This document shows positions 1-9,637 of a stretch of DNA of 64,000 bases, one piece after another (positions within the stretch are counted from its first letter, which is position 1; each line of letters begins with the position of its first letter). Below the pieces are notes generated by a model that worked only from the letters and a program-made list of their open reading frames with translations, ran no database searches and had not been told where the DNA came from. Source of the DNA: Brevibacillus sp. (GTDB lineage Bacteria > Bacillota > Bacilli > Brevibacillales > Brevibacillaceae); contig JACDOF010000001.1 of assembly GCA_017656235.1 (NCBI GenBank), forward strand, positions 868,001 through 932,000, read 5' to 3'. A program made the translations under genes and the position numbers.

Positions 1-646
1 GCGCGATGGTATCCGTTGCCCGTACGCAGTACCGCAAGCGGTTGGCAAAGCCCTGCAGGAATTCGTCCCCAACCTCATGACCCATGGTATCATTCACCGT
101 CTTGAACAGATCGCAGTCCAGATAGAGAACGGCAAGCGGCTGTCCAGTTTGGCGAGCCGTGGCCAGCGCCTCCGTGAGACGTTCCTGAAACAGACGCCGA
201 TTGGGCAAGCCGGTCAGCGTGTCATGGTAGGCCATAAACTGAAGCCGGTCTTCCAGCCGTTTGCGCTCGGTGACGTCCCTGGTCAGAGACAGCACATGCG
301 TGCAAACCCCATTAGCATTCATGATCGGGGTTAGAACCGACTCTCCGCAGGTTTCGTCAGTCGACACAAACGAGACTGGCCCCCGCCGCTCTACCGCCTC
401 CTGGTATTTGCTGTTTAACAGGTCGGCCTTCTCCGGATTGGTGGCATAGACCTCGTCAATCAGTTTTCCGCAGGCATCCTTCGTCAGCCCGGCAAACTGC
501 ATCGCCGCCGGATTAATCAGCACGTAGCGGAACTTTCGATAACCAGCCACTTCCATTAAAAACACCATGTCCGCGACGTGATCAAAAAAACTGGCAAGAA
601 CCTCTCCGTGACGTTGGATCAGCTCGGAAACATCATGTAGTGACAT
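1..646 (-). CDS. PAS-GGDEF protein, probable diguanylate cyclase (C-terminus beyond window)
   Basis: About 215 residues are visible. The first ~120 look like a PAS sensor domain and end in the usual PAS exit motif DVTERKRLEDRL. A GGDEF domain follows directly, with HDTLTGLPNRRLF and then DCDLFKTVNDTMGH, the Mg-binding and nucleotide-pocket region. The GGDEF signature itself lies left of the window, so catalytic activity cannot be judged. A family member would make cyclic di-GMP in response to a ligand or redox signal on the PAS domain. No membrane segment or signal peptide is visible, so the sensor is probably cytosolic. The ATG at 646 has GGAG 6 bases upstream. Confidence 0.88.
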   Translation of the reverse strand, partial: MSLHDVSELIQRHGEVLASFFDHVADMVFLMEVAGYRKFRYVLINPAAMQFAGLTKDACGKLIDEVYATNPEKADLLNSKYQEAVERRGPVSFVSTDETCGESVLTPIMNANGVCTHVLSLTRDVTERKRLEDRLQFMAYHDTLTGLPNRRLFQERLTEALATARQTGQPLAVLYLDCDLFKTVNDTMGHEVGDEFLQGFANRLRYCVRATDTIA

Positions 647-758
647 ACGTATGCTCCTTACGTGAAATCCGTCTCACACTAATCGTCCCATTATTCTCTA
701 CTATACCATTACTTGTGGTATGACAAACAAGAGACTAATATTGTCGAATTTTCGGAAC

Positions 759-1892
759 CTAACTCGTTTTACTCTTTTTCGTCTCCGCACACCTTCCCTC
801 ATCCGGCTGTAGGGAGGAATGCTTTCTGGATGCCAGTGTGAGGGCATACTGAAGGGGCCTGCGCACCGCCAGCCTGTACAAATCAGGCTGCCCCATCTCG
901 CGAAAAATGTCGCGGCCCGGTTTGGGATTGATTTCGATCAACCAAACCCGCCCCTGCACATCAATCCCAATGTCCAGTCCCAGCTCCATCATGGAGCCAA
1001 AGTACGCTTCAATGGCGGCTGCCGTTTCGTACGCAAGCTGCTCACACTCTTCAATCAATTGTTTCGCTTTTTCTTCACTGAAACATTGCGTCAAAAAGTG
1101 GTCAGCAGCAACTGCTTTTCCCCCTCCGTGCAGGTTGGCCGTCGCACTGTTTTTCGGGCCGACCCGACATCCCATGCCGGTTACCAGCCATTCTGCATGC
1201 TCATCCTTTTGCATCAATAGACGGATATCGACTGATCGGCCAGGCAGCAGACCAAGCTCCAGGCCCTGCTGCATCAGGTACTTCTCCTGGCCAACCCACT
1301 GTCTGACCCGACTGATCAGCCCTGCACTTCCCTTTGCCACTGCCGCCTTCTTGACACGCTGTTTGTCACGCCCCAACAGATGATAGTGTTCGCCGCGCTT
1401 TTCGATGCGGAGGATGCCGCGGCCGCCCGTCCCATTGATCGGTTTTAGATAGATGATCCGGTGACGGGTAAGCATTTCCTTCAGCCTGCCCTTTTCACCT
1501 GTATAGGTGCAGGTCTCCGGCAGCCACTTTCGCATGTTTTCATTGCTGTACAACACTTCGTGAACACGCCACTTGTTGGCAAAGCGATTGTTGGCATACA
1601 AGAAATACGGCTGTTTGCGAAAAGAAACGTATTCTTGAAACACTGGCTTTGGGGTATACCAATACCGGTCGATCACCACATCGGGCCAGGAAAACCAGCG
1701 GCTGGCCCACCTGCCGCGATCAGTAAGCGTAATGCCTCTGATCCTCCTGCGCTTCACCTGCACGTCGCGAGGTGAAAACAAAAAAACGGTAACGCCCAAT
1801 TCCCGACCGGCCCGAAGCAGTTGACGAAAGTAGACAGGCTCCCTGAAGGTCATCCCCTCCCGCCAAGTCAAGATTCCGATTTTGGGCTTCAT
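759..1892 (-). CDS. YheC/YheD-family spore coat-associated ATP-grasp protein
   Basis: A protein of 377 residues opening with MKPKIGILTWREG, the usual YheC/D beginning. The C-terminal half is ATP-grasp-like: IIYLKPINGTGGRGI forms the nucleotide loop, and GLDIGIDVQGRVWLIEINPKPG carries the acidic metal-binding residues. Family members are found with the spore coat or as peptide ligases of unknown substrate. An upstream in-frame ATG at 1931 exists, but the ATG at 1892 matches the family start and has AAGGGGTG at a sensible distance, so I prefer it. It probably stands alone, because the neighbouring pseudouridine synthase gene ends 120 bp upstream. Confidence 0.85.
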   Translation of the reverse strand: MKPKIGILTWREGMTFREPVYFRQLLRAGRELGVTVFLFSPRDVQVKRRRIRGITLTDRGRWASRWFSWPDVVIDRYWYTPKPVFQEYVSFRKQPYFLYANNRFANKWRVHEVLYSNENMRKWLPETCTYTGEKGRLKEMLTRHRIIYLKPINGTGGRGILRIEKRGEHYHLLGRDKQRVKKAAVAKGSAGLISRVRQWVGQEKYLMQQGLELGLLPGRSVDIRLLMQKDEHAEWLVTGMGCRVGPKNSATANLHGGGKAVAADHFLTQCFSEEKAKQLIEECEQLAYETAAAIEAYFGSMMELGLDIGIDVQGRVWLIEINPKPGRDIFREMGQPDLYRLAVRRPLQYALTLASRKHSSLQPDEGRCAETKKSKTS

Positions 1893-2011
1893 GAATGGCA
1901 ACACCCCTTTTTTCGGTCTATTCCTTGGCATTCTATTCAGCCTAACCAGACAGGCGTGCGCCCAAGCTTATCAGGCTTGTCTCCGTGGAGGGGCACAGGA
2001 AGAAGGACGAT

Positions 2012-2926
2012 TCATGTTGCTGACAGCCTCATATGCAGTTGGAGCAAGTCATCAGGCCAGCCAGCCTCCACCCTCACGATATGTTCCCCAAACGGGTGCA
2101 GCAGTTGAAGAGAGACAGCGTGCAAGGAGACCCGGTCGATCAAGTGAATGGGTCCTCCGTAGAGCCGATCGCCCAGCAGCGGATGACCGATATGCTGGCA
2201 GTGCACACGGATCTGGTGGGTCCTGCCCGTATCCAGCGTACACGCCAACAAGGCCGCTTCCCGAAAACGATTCAGCACCCGGTAATGGGTCACGGCCGTT
2301 TCACCCCGCCTGGTTACTCTTCGGCGTACGGGGTGGTGTCGGTCGCGTCCGATCGGTTCGTCAATCGTACCGCGCTCACGCCGCGGTCGTCCGTTGACAA
2401 AAGCAATATACTGACGGGAGATGTGTCGCTGACGAAGCTGCTCGTCCAACAGGGCGCAAGCCAAAGCGTGCTTGGCATAGAGCACGGCTCCGGACGTTTC
2501 GCGGTCAAGGCGGTGGATATGGCGCACCTTGGCGGCTATACCCGTCCTGGCAAAGTGACCGGCCACAAGGTGATCCAATGTGAACCGATCATCATCTCCG
2601 GTGGGATGGAGCAGGCAGCCGGCCGGTTTGTTGACGACAAGCAGGTGGTCATCTTCATACAGGATCTCGAGCGGCGCATGGAATGGCTCCACCCCCAACG
2701 GCTCCGGTTGACAGGCATGAAGGCTGATCGCCTGGCCTGCTCTGACCGGCTGATTTTGGCTGCAAACCTCTCCGTCCACGCGAACCCCTTTTTCCTGAAA
2801 CAACAGGTGAACCGTCTTTCTTGGCAGCTTCCAGTATTCACGCAATAATGTGCCGGCTGTCAGTACGGGCATCCCGTGCGGCAGCGTTCCTGTCAGCCAT
2901 TCCCCCTGAACTTCCATAGCGATCAT
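2012..2926 (-). CDS. RluA-family RNA pseudouridine synthase
   Basis: Contains the catalytic motif HRLDRETSG at about residues 138-146, whose Asp attacks the uridine. NKPAG lies near residue 100, and GRTHQIRVHCQHIGHPLLGD is in the C-terminal half; all are diagnostic of the RluA/RluD family. Residues ~25-70 resemble an S4 RNA-binding domain (VHLLFQEKGVRVDG). The enzyme converts specific uridines in rRNA or tRNA to pseudouridine; the exact target cannot be told. A TTG at 2935 is also in frame, but GAGG sits 9 bases before the ATG at 2926, which decides the start. Confidence 0.92.
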   Translation of the reverse strand: MIAMEVQGEWLTGTLPHGMPVLTAGTLLREYWKLPRKTVHLLFQEKGVRVDGEVCSQNQPVRAGQAISLHACQPEPLGVEPFHAPLEILYEDDHLLVVNKPAGCLLHPTGDDDRFTLDHLVAGHFARTGIAAKVRHIHRLDRETSGAVLYAKHALACALLDEQLRQRHISRQYIAFVNGRPRRERGTIDEPIGRDRHHPVRRRVTRRGETAVTHYRVLNRFREAALLACTLDTGRTHQIRVHCQHIGHPLLGDRLYGGPIHLIDRVSLHAVSLQLLHPFGEHIVRVEAGWPDDLLQLHMRLSAT

Positions 2927-2970
2927 CTGACTCAACCTCGTTCCAGGTAAATATGTACTGTAACGCCGCG

Positions 2971-3738
2971 CTATCCCTTATATCCCAGGCGGCGGGAAAT
3001 GTTCCGCCCAACCTCCATTATTTTCCATTTGAGCTCACTCAGCCGCTGCTCGGTCATCCGGATGGTCGGTCCGGAAATGCTGACAGCCGCTGTTACTTTT
3101 CCGTTGAAGCCAAAGATAGGCGCAGCAATACAGGTAATGCCCTGTTCGTTTTCTTCATGATCCACCGCGTACCCGTTTTGTCGAATTTCCCGGAGGTGAC
3201 GTTGAAATGCGTCCAGTTCCGTAATGGTGTGTTCTGTATGACGGGCCAAACCCTTTTTCTCTACAATTCGCAGCATCTCCTCGCTTGGCAAGTGTGCGAG
3301 AATCACTTTTCCGACACTGGTGCAGTGCATCGGAGCCCGCTTGCCTACCTGCGAATGCATCCGCAATGTTTCGTTGCCGTCCAGTTTCTCGATATACACA
3401 ACCTCTCCCTGGTTGTAAACCACGAGATGAACGACCTCATTTGTCAATTGTTCCAATTCTTTCAGATAAGGACGGGCCTCGGCCCGCAAGTCGATCGACT
3501 CCAGCAGTCTTTCGCTCAGTTCCAGTAATTTATACCCCAGCTTGTAACGGCCGCTTTCCTGGTTTTGCTCGATGTAACCGTGGCTGGCCAATGTGGACAA
3601 GATACGATAGACGGAACTTTTGTTTAATTCGATTTGTCTGGCCAGCTCGCTTACTCCAAACCCTTCTTTTCTGGTGCTGACGATGTCGATGATCTGCAAG
3701 GCTCGATCAACTGATTTGATCATGTTTTCCTTTTCCAT
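2971..3738 (-). CDS. IclR-family transcriptional regulator
   Basis: About 255 residues. Residues ~5-60 form the winged helix-turn-helix (ALQIIDIVSTRKEGFGVSELARQI, then NKSSVYRILSTL). The rest is the IclR effector-binding domain, with HCTSVGKVILAHLP and an extended C-terminal part (AVDHEENEQGITCIAAPIF). It is divergent from malate synthase aceB, and E. coli IclR represses aceBAK. I therefore infer that it controls aceB, with a small acid such as glyoxylate as ligand; this is not shown by sequence. A GTG at 3750 and an ATG at 3723 are other possible starts; GGGGTGG 9 bases upstream favours 3738. Confidence 0.93.
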   Translation of the reverse strand: MEKENMIKSVDRALQIIDIVSTRKEGFGVSELARQIELNKSSVYRILSTLASHGYIEQNQESGRYKLGYKLLELSERLLESIDLRAEARPYLKELEQLTNEVVHLVVYNQGEVVYIEKLDGNETLRMHSQVGKRAPMHCTSVGKVILAHLPSEEMLRIVEKKGLARHTEHTITELDAFQRHLREIRQNGYAVDHEENEQGITCIAAPIFGFNGKVTAAVSISGPTIRMTEQRLSELKWKIMEVGRNISRRLGYKG

Positions 3739-3780
3739 GTCGGGAACCACCCCGCTACTCTGTCTTGGGTTAACTTTCCC

Positions 3781-3812
3781 ATTATATCACAATTCCCCCT
3801 GCCATTCAGGGG
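3781..3812 (-). promoter_or_regulatory. Extended -10 promoter of the iclR-type gene with an overlapping inverted repeat
   Basis: On the minus strand TGATATAAT (3781-3789) is an extended -10 element; no good -35 is visible. Immediately upstream, at 3796-3812, lies the inverted repeat CCCCTG-N5-CAGGGG. A palindrome in the -35 region would suit autorepression, which is common for IclR regulators. Assignment is by position only. Confidence 0.4.
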
Positions 3813-3915
3813 TTGGGAGATATTCCTATGCCATTTCGTTAGGTCTGTTCTACGCATGTCGTGGACTGACGTGAGAATGGGTCTTTTTTACACGCAGTAT
3901 TTTTTGTCTATTTTG

Positions 3916-3970
3916 AAAATGGGGAGAATTCCATTTTCTCCTTTACACGGCAACCTGCAAGTGGTATCAT
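3916..3970 (+). promoter_or_regulatory. aceB promoter with upstream inverted repeat
   Basis: TTTACA (3942-3947), a 17-base spacer and TATCAT (3965-3970) form a good housekeeping promoter about 60 bases before the aceB start. An inverted repeat AAAATGG-N8-CCATTTT (3916-3937) ends four bases before the -35. A second pseudo-palindrome, GTTGCATATTACGAAAC (3993-4009), lies just after the expected transcription start. Either could bind the divergent IclR regulator; the sequence does not say which. Confidence 0.6.
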
Positions 3971-4030
3971 TTCCTCACAAAATAGAAACAGTGTTGCATA
4001 TTACGAAACAAAAAGAGGAGGATGAGAGAA

Positions 4031-5632
4031 GTGAGTACCACAAGCCCCTTGTATCCTGCAGGAGTGACCATTACGGCACCTCTCCCCGAATCATATGCCG
4101 AAATTCTGACCCCCGATGCGCTCGAATTTGTGGCGAAACTTTCACGCTCCTTTGCGGTCAGGCGGAAAGAGCTCCTGCAAAGACGAGTTTCCCGGCAGCG
4201 GGAGATTGATCGCGGTGTGCTGCCTGACTTCCTGCCCGAGACGTCCCACATTCGCAACAGTGAATGGACAGTGGCATCCATTCCTGCGGACCTGCTGGAT
4301 CGGCGGGTCGAAATAACCGGGCCGGCCGGTGATCGAAAAATGGTGATCAACGCTCTCAATTCCGGAGCCAAGGTGTTTATGGCGGATTTTGAAGACGCCA
4401 ACTCCCCCACTTGGGCCAACACGATTCAAGGACAGATCAACATGCGCGATGCCGTCAATCGAACCATCCGCTACACCAGCCCGGAAGGAAAAGAGTATGC
4501 CCTTAACGAACAAACGGCCACTCTGATTGTCCGCCCCCGCGGCTGGCACCTGGATGAGAAACATGTCCTCATCGATGGAGAGCCGGTGTCCGGCAGCATC
4601 TTTGACTTCGCCCTCTATTTTTTCCACAATGCCAAGACCCTGCTGGCCAACGGCACCGGTCCGTACTTCTACCTGCCCAAACTGGAAAGCCATCTGGAAG
4701 CCCGCCTCTGGAACGACATCTTCGTCATGGCCCAAAAGGAACTGGGTATCCCCAAGGGGACGATCAAGGCGACGGTGTTGATTGAAACCATCCTCGCTAC
4801 ATTTGAAATCGATGAAATCTTGTACGAACTGCGCGACCACATCGTCGGCATGAATTGCGGCCGTTGGGATTACATTTTCAGTTACATCAAAAAACTGCGC
4901 AATCAGCCCGGGGTGATCTTGCCTGACCGTGCGCAGGTGACGATGACCGTACCTTTTATGCGCGCTTATACCCTGCATACGATAAAAACCTGCCATAAGC
5001 GGAAAGCCCTTGCCATCGGCGGAATGGCCGCCCAAATCCCGGTAAAAAACGATCCCGCCGCCAACGAAGACGCGATGAACAAAGTAAGGGCCGACAAAGA
5101 ACGAGAAGCGCGCGATGGACATGATGGCACCTGGGTGGCTCACCCCGCTTTGGTGCCGGTCGCGATGGAAGTGTTTGACCGGTTGATGCCCACGCCCAAT
5201 CAGGTGGATAAAAAACGGGATGATGTCAACGTGACGGCCGCTGACCTGCTTGCCGTCCCGGAAGGAACCATTACGGAGGCGGGACTGCGCAACAACATCA
5301 GCGTGGGTGTGCAGTATATCGCCGCCTGGTTAAATGGCTCCGGTGCCGTCCCGATTTTCAACCTGATGGAAGATGCCGCGACGGCGGAAATAGCACGCGC
5401 TCAGGTTTGGCAGTGGATTCGGCATCCCAAGGGCGTTCTGAACGATGGCCGCAAGGTGACGGAGGAACTGGTTCGCAGCCTGCTTGAGGAGGAATTGACC
5501 AAGATCGAAACGAACAGCGGAGATGAGCGGAAGGATACATTCCAAAAGGCCAGTGAATTGTTCGCTAACCTTGCCTTTGCCGATGAGTTCTGCGAATTCC
5601 TGACACTGCCCGGATATGCTTATCTCGATTAG
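4031..5632 (+). CDS. aceB: Malate synthase A
   Basis: Condenses acetyl-CoA and glyoxylate to malate, the second step of the glyoxylate shunt. The family signature [16 protein letters not shown] is at residues ~268-283, and [13 protein letters not shown] plus VRPRGWH are the expected active-site segments. At ~533 residues the length is normal for the A isoform. An ATG at 4022 directly abuts AGGAGG, leaving no room for initiation. The GTG at 4031 lies 9 bases after AGGAGG and is the likely start. Isocitrate lyase usually sits next to this gene but is absent here: a terminator follows, then a convergent gene. Confidence 0.96.
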   Translation: MSTTSPLYPAGVTITAPLPESYAEILTPDALEFVAKLSRSFAVRRKELLQRRVSRQREIDRGVLPDFLPETSHIRNSEWTVASIPADLLDRRVEITGPAGDRKMVINALNSGAKVFMADFEDANSPTWANTIQGQINMRDAVNRTIRYTSPEGKEYALNEQTATLIVRPRGWHLDEKHVLIDGEPVSGSIFDFALYFFHNAKTLLANGTGPYFYLPKLESHLEARLWNDIFVMAQKELGIPKGTIKATVLIETILATFEIDEILYELRDHIVGMNCGRWDYIFSYIKKLRNQPGVILPDRAQVTMTVPFMRAYTLHTIKTCHKRKALAIGGMAAQIPVKNDPAANEDAMNKVRADKEREARDGHDGTWVAHPALVPVAMEVFDRLMPTPNQVDKKRDDVNVTAADLLAVPEGTITEAGLRNNISVGVQYIAAWLNGSGAVPIFNLMEDAATAEIARAQVWQWIRHPKGVLNDGRKVTEELVRSLLEEELTKIETNSGDERKDTFQKASELFANLAFADEFCEFLTLPGYAYLD

Positions 5633-5650
5633 AGGGGAAAGAAAGCCAGC

Positions 5651-5684
5651 AGCGGCTGTCCGATTCCATTTACGGACAGCCGCT
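5651..5684. terminator. Terminator hairpin between convergent aceB and the glycerophosphodiesterase gene
   Basis: A perfect 12-bp stem (AGCGGCTGTCCG with its complement) closes a 10-base loop, 18 bases after the aceB stop. The T tract is weak (TTCTTTA) on the plus strand. It probably serves aceB and perhaps both convergent genes. Confidence 0.75.
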
Positions 5685-5730
5685 TCTTTATGGAGGAGAA
5701 ATATGTTCGTGCTTGCGCGATCTGTTTGTC

Positions 5731-6465
5731 TTACGCTTCCCCCGCGACAAGCTGCAGCCAACGATCCGGGTGGTTGGTGCAGATTTGAATCCCTTCATGC
5801 AGCGAAGCAATCTGCTTCATATGCTCCGGGTCGTCGATGGTCCAGGCAATCAGTTCTACGCCTGATTCCAGAACTTCCTCCGCAAGCGCCTTTGACAGAT
5901 AGGGATAGGAAAGGGACAAAACGCCCGCCTGCAGGGCGGAGAGCTGTTCATGCAGGAAAACGGGCAGTCCGTATACAATTGGCCCGACGGTGATTTCCGG
6001 GGCCAATGATTTTACCCGCCGTACACTTTCTTGATCAAACGAAGTGACGATCACTTGCTCCTGCATGCAGCGGCGGCGAATTTGCGAGACCACCGCTTCT
6101 TCCAGGCCGACGTACCGGTTGGCCGCCTGTTTCAACTCGATGTTGAGTCGTTTTTTCCCCCGGCAGATCACCAGTATCTCTTCCAGAGAAGGAATGCGTT
6201 CCGCCGCATATTTGGGGGCAAACCAGCTTCCCGCATCCAACCTGCGGAGTTCGTCATACGTATGTGTCATGACCAGTCCGCTTCCGTTGGTGGTGCGGTC
6301 CAGTGTAGAGTCGTGGATCACAACCGGTACGCCATCCCGGGACAGCTGAACATCGATTTCGATTGCGTCCACATCAGGGTGATCCAGCGCAAGTCCGATG
6401 GCGGCCAACGTGTTTTCCGGGGCGGCACCTGACCAGCCGCGGTGGGCCATACACAGATTCTTCAT
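5731..6465 (-). CDS. Glycerophosphodiester phosphodiesterase
   Basis: Hydrolyses glycerophosphodiesters to glycerol-3-phosphate and an alcohol. The fold's catalytic residues are present: AHRGWSGAAPENTL near the start (His and Glu), AIEIDVQLSRDGVPVVIHDSTLDRTT (metal-binding Glu/Asp and the second His), and LNIELKQ (Glu/Lys). About 244 residues, the usual short cytosolic form without a signal peptide. The reading frame is open to 6519, but GAGGAGG lies 8 bases before the ATG at 6465 and the conserved sequence begins there. The leader upstream can fold strongly (see 6491-6606). Confidence 0.93.
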   Translation of the reverse strand: MKNLCMAHRGWSGAAPENTLAAIGLALDHPDVDAIEIDVQLSRDGVPVVIHDSTLDRTTNGSGLVMTHTYDELRRLDAGSWFAPKYAAERIPSLEEILVICRGKKRLNIELKQAANRYVGLEEAVVSQIRRRCMQEQVIVTSFDQESVRRVKSLAPEITVGPIVYGLPVFLHEQLSALQAGVLSLSYPYLSKALAEEVLESGVELIAWTIDDPEHMKQIASLHEGIQICTNHPDRWLQLVAGEA

Positions 6466-6490
6466 TTTGATCGCCTCCTCTTTCCCAAAG

Positions 6491-6606
6491 GGTAAAAAGG
6501 CTGTTCCCTCAAAGGTCACAGCCCTTTACCTGCGCAAAAGTGAAACCTATGAACACGCAACCGGATTGATCAATGCTGCTGCGTTCCATAGGTTTCGGAT
6601 ACCTCT
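6491..6606 (-). promoter_or_regulatory. Structured leader or terminator upstream of the glycerophosphodiesterase gene
   Basis: Read leftward, a 10-bp inverted repeat (CATAGGTTTC and its complement, 6542-6551 with 6597-6606, 45-base loop) is followed by a hairpin GGCTGT-N13-ACAGCC (6499-6523) and TTTTT. The second hairpin can extend through GGTAAA/TTTACC (6491-6530), which would bury the T tract in the stem. It lies 12-60 bases before the ribosome site. It may simply end the thioredoxin transcript, or be an antitermination leader such as the GlpP-controlled one known before B. subtilis glpTQ. I recognise no known riboswitch. Confidence 0.4.
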
Positions 6607-6703
6607 CTCCCCATGTCACGTGCTATCTCCCCATCACGATCCAGTGTACACGGGAGAGTTGAAGTTGTTGCGATCCATCCGTAAAAGAAATGTAAACACT
6701 TGA

Positions 6704-7051
6704 TCAAGTTTGCTTTAACGCTTCACTTACCTGCACGGTTCGATCGAGGAAATGTTCGATTTCTTCCCGACTTTTGCCCAGTTTGCTGACAAAGCGAATC
6801 AGTTCCTTTCCTTCCTGAAAGGAAATAAAACTGGGTATTCCAAACACATCCAGCTTCTCGGCCAGCTCCGGCAGATGGTCACGGTTTACCGCAACCATGT
6901 CCAGCTTCGATTGATAAGCTGCTTCTACTTCCGGCATGAACGGGTCAATCCGGTGACAATCCGGGCACCAGGTCGTATAAAACTTGACCACAACCGGTTT
7001 GGTGGACGCAATCGCCTGTTCAAATTCTGCTTGACTGGTAATTTCCCTCAT
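6704..7051 (-). CDS. Thioredoxin-family protein
   Basis: A single small thioredoxin fold of 115 residues. The redox motif WCPDC is at residues 28-32 after VVVKFYTT, and the cis-proline loop is GIPSF. WCPDC instead of WCGPC is seen in several Bacillota thioredoxin-like proteins of unknown partner. No signal peptide, so it acts in the cytosol. Its start codon overlaps the stop of the upstream LysR gene by four bases (ATGA), so the two are probably translated from one message. The remaining 238 bases before the next gene contain the hairpins described at 6491-6606. Confidence 0.92.
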   Translation of the reverse strand: MREITSQAEFEQAIASTKPVVVKFYTTWCPDCHRIDPFMPEVEAAYQSKLDMVAVNRDHLPELAEKLDVFGIPSFISFQEGKELIRFVSKLGKSREEIEHFLDRTVQVSEALKQT

Positions 7052-8013
7052 CGTGATCCTTCCTTCCCTTCATCTTGTTCACAGTGTACCACATGGCTGC
7101 CGCCTTTGTCCTCATCGGCTGACACTTCCATGCCGCTTTCCTTCCCGACCAGTATGTCGATAAAGGCACGGACCGGCCGAGAAAGATGGCGATCTTTCCG
7201 ATACGCAACGACCAGCGTCCGCTCGGGTCGCGAGCGCAGCCGTACATAGGCTGGTGCGTTGTCTGTCCAGGTGGAGCGGGTAATCATCTCCGGCGCAAAC
7301 GAGATGCCCATACCGGCGGCAACCAGTGATTGTACGGTCTGGATGTTGCTGCTCTCAAACACGATACGCGGCGTAAATCCGGCCTGCTCGCAAAGTGAGA
7401 GCGAGATCTGCCGAAAGCCCTGCCCCTCCTTGAGCAGAATGAACGGTTGATCCGACAAGTCGGCCAGATCGACAATCTCGCGGCAGGCAAACGGATGGGC
7501 TGGCGGGAGCGCCAGATAGATCTCTTCCTGAATGGCCGGCTCGATCGCAAGCATCGGCTCACTGATCGGCATCGTCAACAGGCTGACATCCAGCTTTCCA
7601 TTGACGAGCAGCTGCTCCAGTCGGCTGGACGTTTCTTCGATCAGCTGCAGTTCTACCCCCGGAAACCGCTGTGTAAAGACAGGAATAACCCGCGGCAGCA
7701 CGTAAGCCCCGGTTATCGGCAGGCTGCCCACCAGCACCTTTCCAATCTGGCCGGAGGCGTACTGGCGCATTTCCCGTTCCAATCCTTCTGCCTGATCCAA
7801 CAGCTTCCCGGCCACTTGAACGAACCGTTCGCCGGCATCCGTCAATTCCACCTGCTGGGGTAAGCGGTGAAACAGCAGGATACCCAACGTTTTTTCCAGT
7901 TTGGCAATTTGCTGACTCAGTGACGGCTGGGCCAAATGAAGACGGGCTGCCGCACGGGAAAAGCTGCGTTCTTCGGCTACAGCCACAACGTAGCGAATTT
8001 GTCGCAATTCCAC
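7048..8013 (-). CDS. LysR-family transcriptional regulator
   Basis: Residues 1-60 form the LysR helix-turn-helix ([35 protein letters not shown], given here in two parts of the same helix region). The substrate-binding domain follows ([34 protein letters not shown]). It is divergent from leuCD, so control of leucine synthesis is a fair inference; the inducer cannot be read from the sequence. Two GTG codons compete: 8022 is only one base from GGAGG, while 8013 lies 9 bases away and gives the family start MELRQIRYV. The downstream thioredoxin gene overlaps its stop, so LysR and thioredoxin form one unit. Confidence 0.93.
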   Translation of the reverse strand: MELRQIRYVVAVAEERSFSRAAARLHLAQPSLSQQIAKLEKTLGILLFHRLPQQVELTDAGERFVQVAGKLLDQAEGLEREMRQYASGQIGKVLVGSLPITGAYVLPRVIPVFTQRFPGVELQLIEETSSRLEQLLVNGKLDVSLLTMPISEPMLAIEPAIQEEIYLALPPAHPFACREIVDLADLSDQPFILLKEGQGFRQISLSLCEQAGFTPRIVFESSNIQTVQSLVAAGMGISFAPEMITRSTWTDNAPAYVRLRSRPERTLVVAYRKDRHLSRPVRAFIDILVGKESGMEVSADEDKGGSHVVHCEQDEGKEGSR

Positions 8014-8066
8014 CGTTATCACCCCTCCAATAGCAATTTCCTATCAAACGTATAATTATTATATCT

Positions 8067-8095
8067 TTGACCTATCTAAGATCCCATGATACAAC
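8067..8095 (+). promoter_or_regulatory. Candidate leuC promoter
   Basis: TTGACC (8067-8072), a 17-base spacer and TACAAC (8090-8095) lie about 60 bases before the leuC start, in the 138-bp gap shared with the divergent LysR gene. The -10 is weak, as expected for an activator-dependent LysR target. No leader peptide or T-box is visible in this short gap. Confidence 0.45.
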
Positions 8096-8151
8096 CAATA
8101 CATATAAGAAGCAACGCACCGAATGCTGTTGGAAAAAGGAGGGCATCCACC

Positions 8152-9570
8152 GTGAAACCACGCACGCTGTTTGAAAAAATCTGGGATGAACATGTGATCC
8201 ATGAAGAGCCGGGCAAACCCAGCCTGCTGTACATTGACCTGCACCTGATCCACGAGGTAACGTCGCCGCAGGCATTCGAGGGACTGCGTTTGGCCGGGCG
8301 AAAAGTTCGCCGTCCTGATCTCACCTTTGCCACGATGGATCACAATGTTCCGACAAAGGACCGCTTTAACATCACGGATCCGATTTCCCGTCAGCAGATG
8401 GAGACCTTGACCAAAAACTGCGCCGAATTCGGCATTCCGCTGGCCGATCTGCACAGTCCCGATCAGGGTATCGTGCACGTCATCGGACCGGAATTGGGAC
8501 TGACCCACCCCGGTAAAACAATCGTTTGTGGGGACAGCCACACTTCCACCCATGGGGCTTTCGGCGCACTGGCCTTCGGGATCGGGACCAGCGAAGTGGA
8601 GCATGTCCTGGCCACCCAGTGCCTGCAGCAGTCGAAACCAAAGACGCTGGAAGTCCATGTAAAGGGCGAACTTGCGCCCGGTGTCACGGCAAAAGACCTG
8701 ATCCTGGCGATCATCGCCAAATTCGGAACTGATTTTGCTACGGGATACGTCATCGAGTACACCGGGGACGCGATCAAAAAGCTGACGATGGAAGAGCGGA
8801 TGACCGTCTGCAACATGTCAATTGAAGCAGGCGCACGAGCCGGTCTGATCGCTCCCGACGAAACCACGTTCGCCTATTTGAAAGGACGCCGCTACGCACC
8901 GCAGGGTGAAGATTTCCTCGCTGCCGTAGAGAAGTGGAAACAACTGGTGACCGACCCCGGGGCCAGCTACGATCACCGGGTAGAAATCGACGCCAGCGAG
9001 ATTGCTCCGCAGGTTACCTGGGGAACCAGTCCGGGCATGGGTACGGATATTACTGGTGTTGTTCCCGATCCGGAGTCCTTCCCTACACCGGCACAGCGCA
9101 AAGCGGCAAAAGACGCTCTCGCCTACATGGGACTTACGCCGGGCACGCCGATGAGCAGCATCAAGATTGACCGCGTCTTCATCGGCTCCTGTACAAACGG
9201 CCGCATTGAAGACCTTCGCAAGGCTGCGGCTGTGGCGAAAGGGCGCAAAGTGGCTCCGCACGTACAAGCGATGGTTGTGCCCGGGTCACAGTCGGTCAAG
9301 GAGCGGGCCGAGCAGGAAGGGCTGGACAAAATCTTTATCGAAGCCGGGTTTGAATGGAGAGAGTCTGGCTGTTCCATGTGTCTGGCCATGAACCCTGACG
9401 TCCTCAAACCGGGTGAACGCTGCGCCTCCACCTCGAACCGCAACTTTGAGGGACGGCAGGGACGTGACGGCCGTACCCATCTGGTCAGCCCGGAGATGGC
9501 TGCAGCAGCCGCGATTGCCGGACACTTTGTTGATGTTCGCGAGTGGCTCCGCGAGACGACAACCGTATAG
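8152..9570 (+). CDS. leuC: 3-isopropylmalate dehydratase large subunit
   Basis: Works with LeuD to isomerise 2-isopropylmalate to 3-isopropylmalate in leucine synthesis. It is an aconitase-type iron-sulfur enzyme: the cluster ligands are in GSCTNGR and in [10 protein letters not shown] near the C-terminus. [22 protein letters not shown] is the usual substrate/cluster region. 472 residues, normal for the family. The frame is open from 8086, but AAGGAGG sits 9 bases before the GTG at 8152, and [14 protein letters not shown] is the conserved beginning. leuD follows after 67 bp, so the two are co-transcribed. Confidence 0.97.
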   Translation: MKPRTLFEKIWDEHVIHEEPGKPSLLYIDLHLIHEVTSPQAFEGLRLAGRKVRRPDLTFATMDHNVPTKDRFNITDPISRQQMETLTKNCAEFGIPLADLHSPDQGIVHVIGPELGLTHPGKTIVCGDSHTSTHGAFGALAFGIGTSEVEHVLATQCLQQSKPKTLEVHVKGELAPGVTAKDLILAIIAKFGTDFATGYVIEYTGDAIKKLTMEERMTVCNMSIEAGARAGLIAPDETTFAYLKGRRYAPQGEDFLAAVEKWKQLVTDPGASYDHRVEIDASEIAPQVTWGTSPGMGTDITGVVPDPESFPTPAQRKAAKDALAYMGLTPGTPMSSIKIDRVFIGSCTNGRIEDLRKAAAVAKGRKVAPHVQAMVVPGSQSVKERAEQEGLDKIFIEAGFEWRESGCSMCLAMNPDVLKPGERCASTSNRNFEGRQGRDGRTHLVSPEMAAAAAIAGHFVDVREWLRETTTV

Positions 9571-9637
9571 TACAGCCCAGACGCAGCTCTCGGCCAGTCA
9601 TGCGAACGAACCGATTCATTCACAAGGAGGAAAAAGA

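Noticed and set aside
703-721. ATACCA-N7-TGGTAT between the GGDEF and YheC/D genes
   Set aside because: Six-base arms in A+T-rich DNA can occur by chance; no T tract and no link to a promoter.
1893-2011. Hairpins before the YheC/D gene
   Set aside because: Only short stems of about five pairs; not convincing.
4142-5143. 333-residue frame antisense to aceB
   Set aside because: Lies wholly inside the well-supported malate synthase gene and has no recognisable motif.
5703-5993. GGAGGAGAA followed by an ATG on the plus strand after aceB, considered as a truncated aceA
   Set aside because: The peptide has no isocitrate lyase sequence and overlaps the end of the glycerophosphodiesterase gene antisense.
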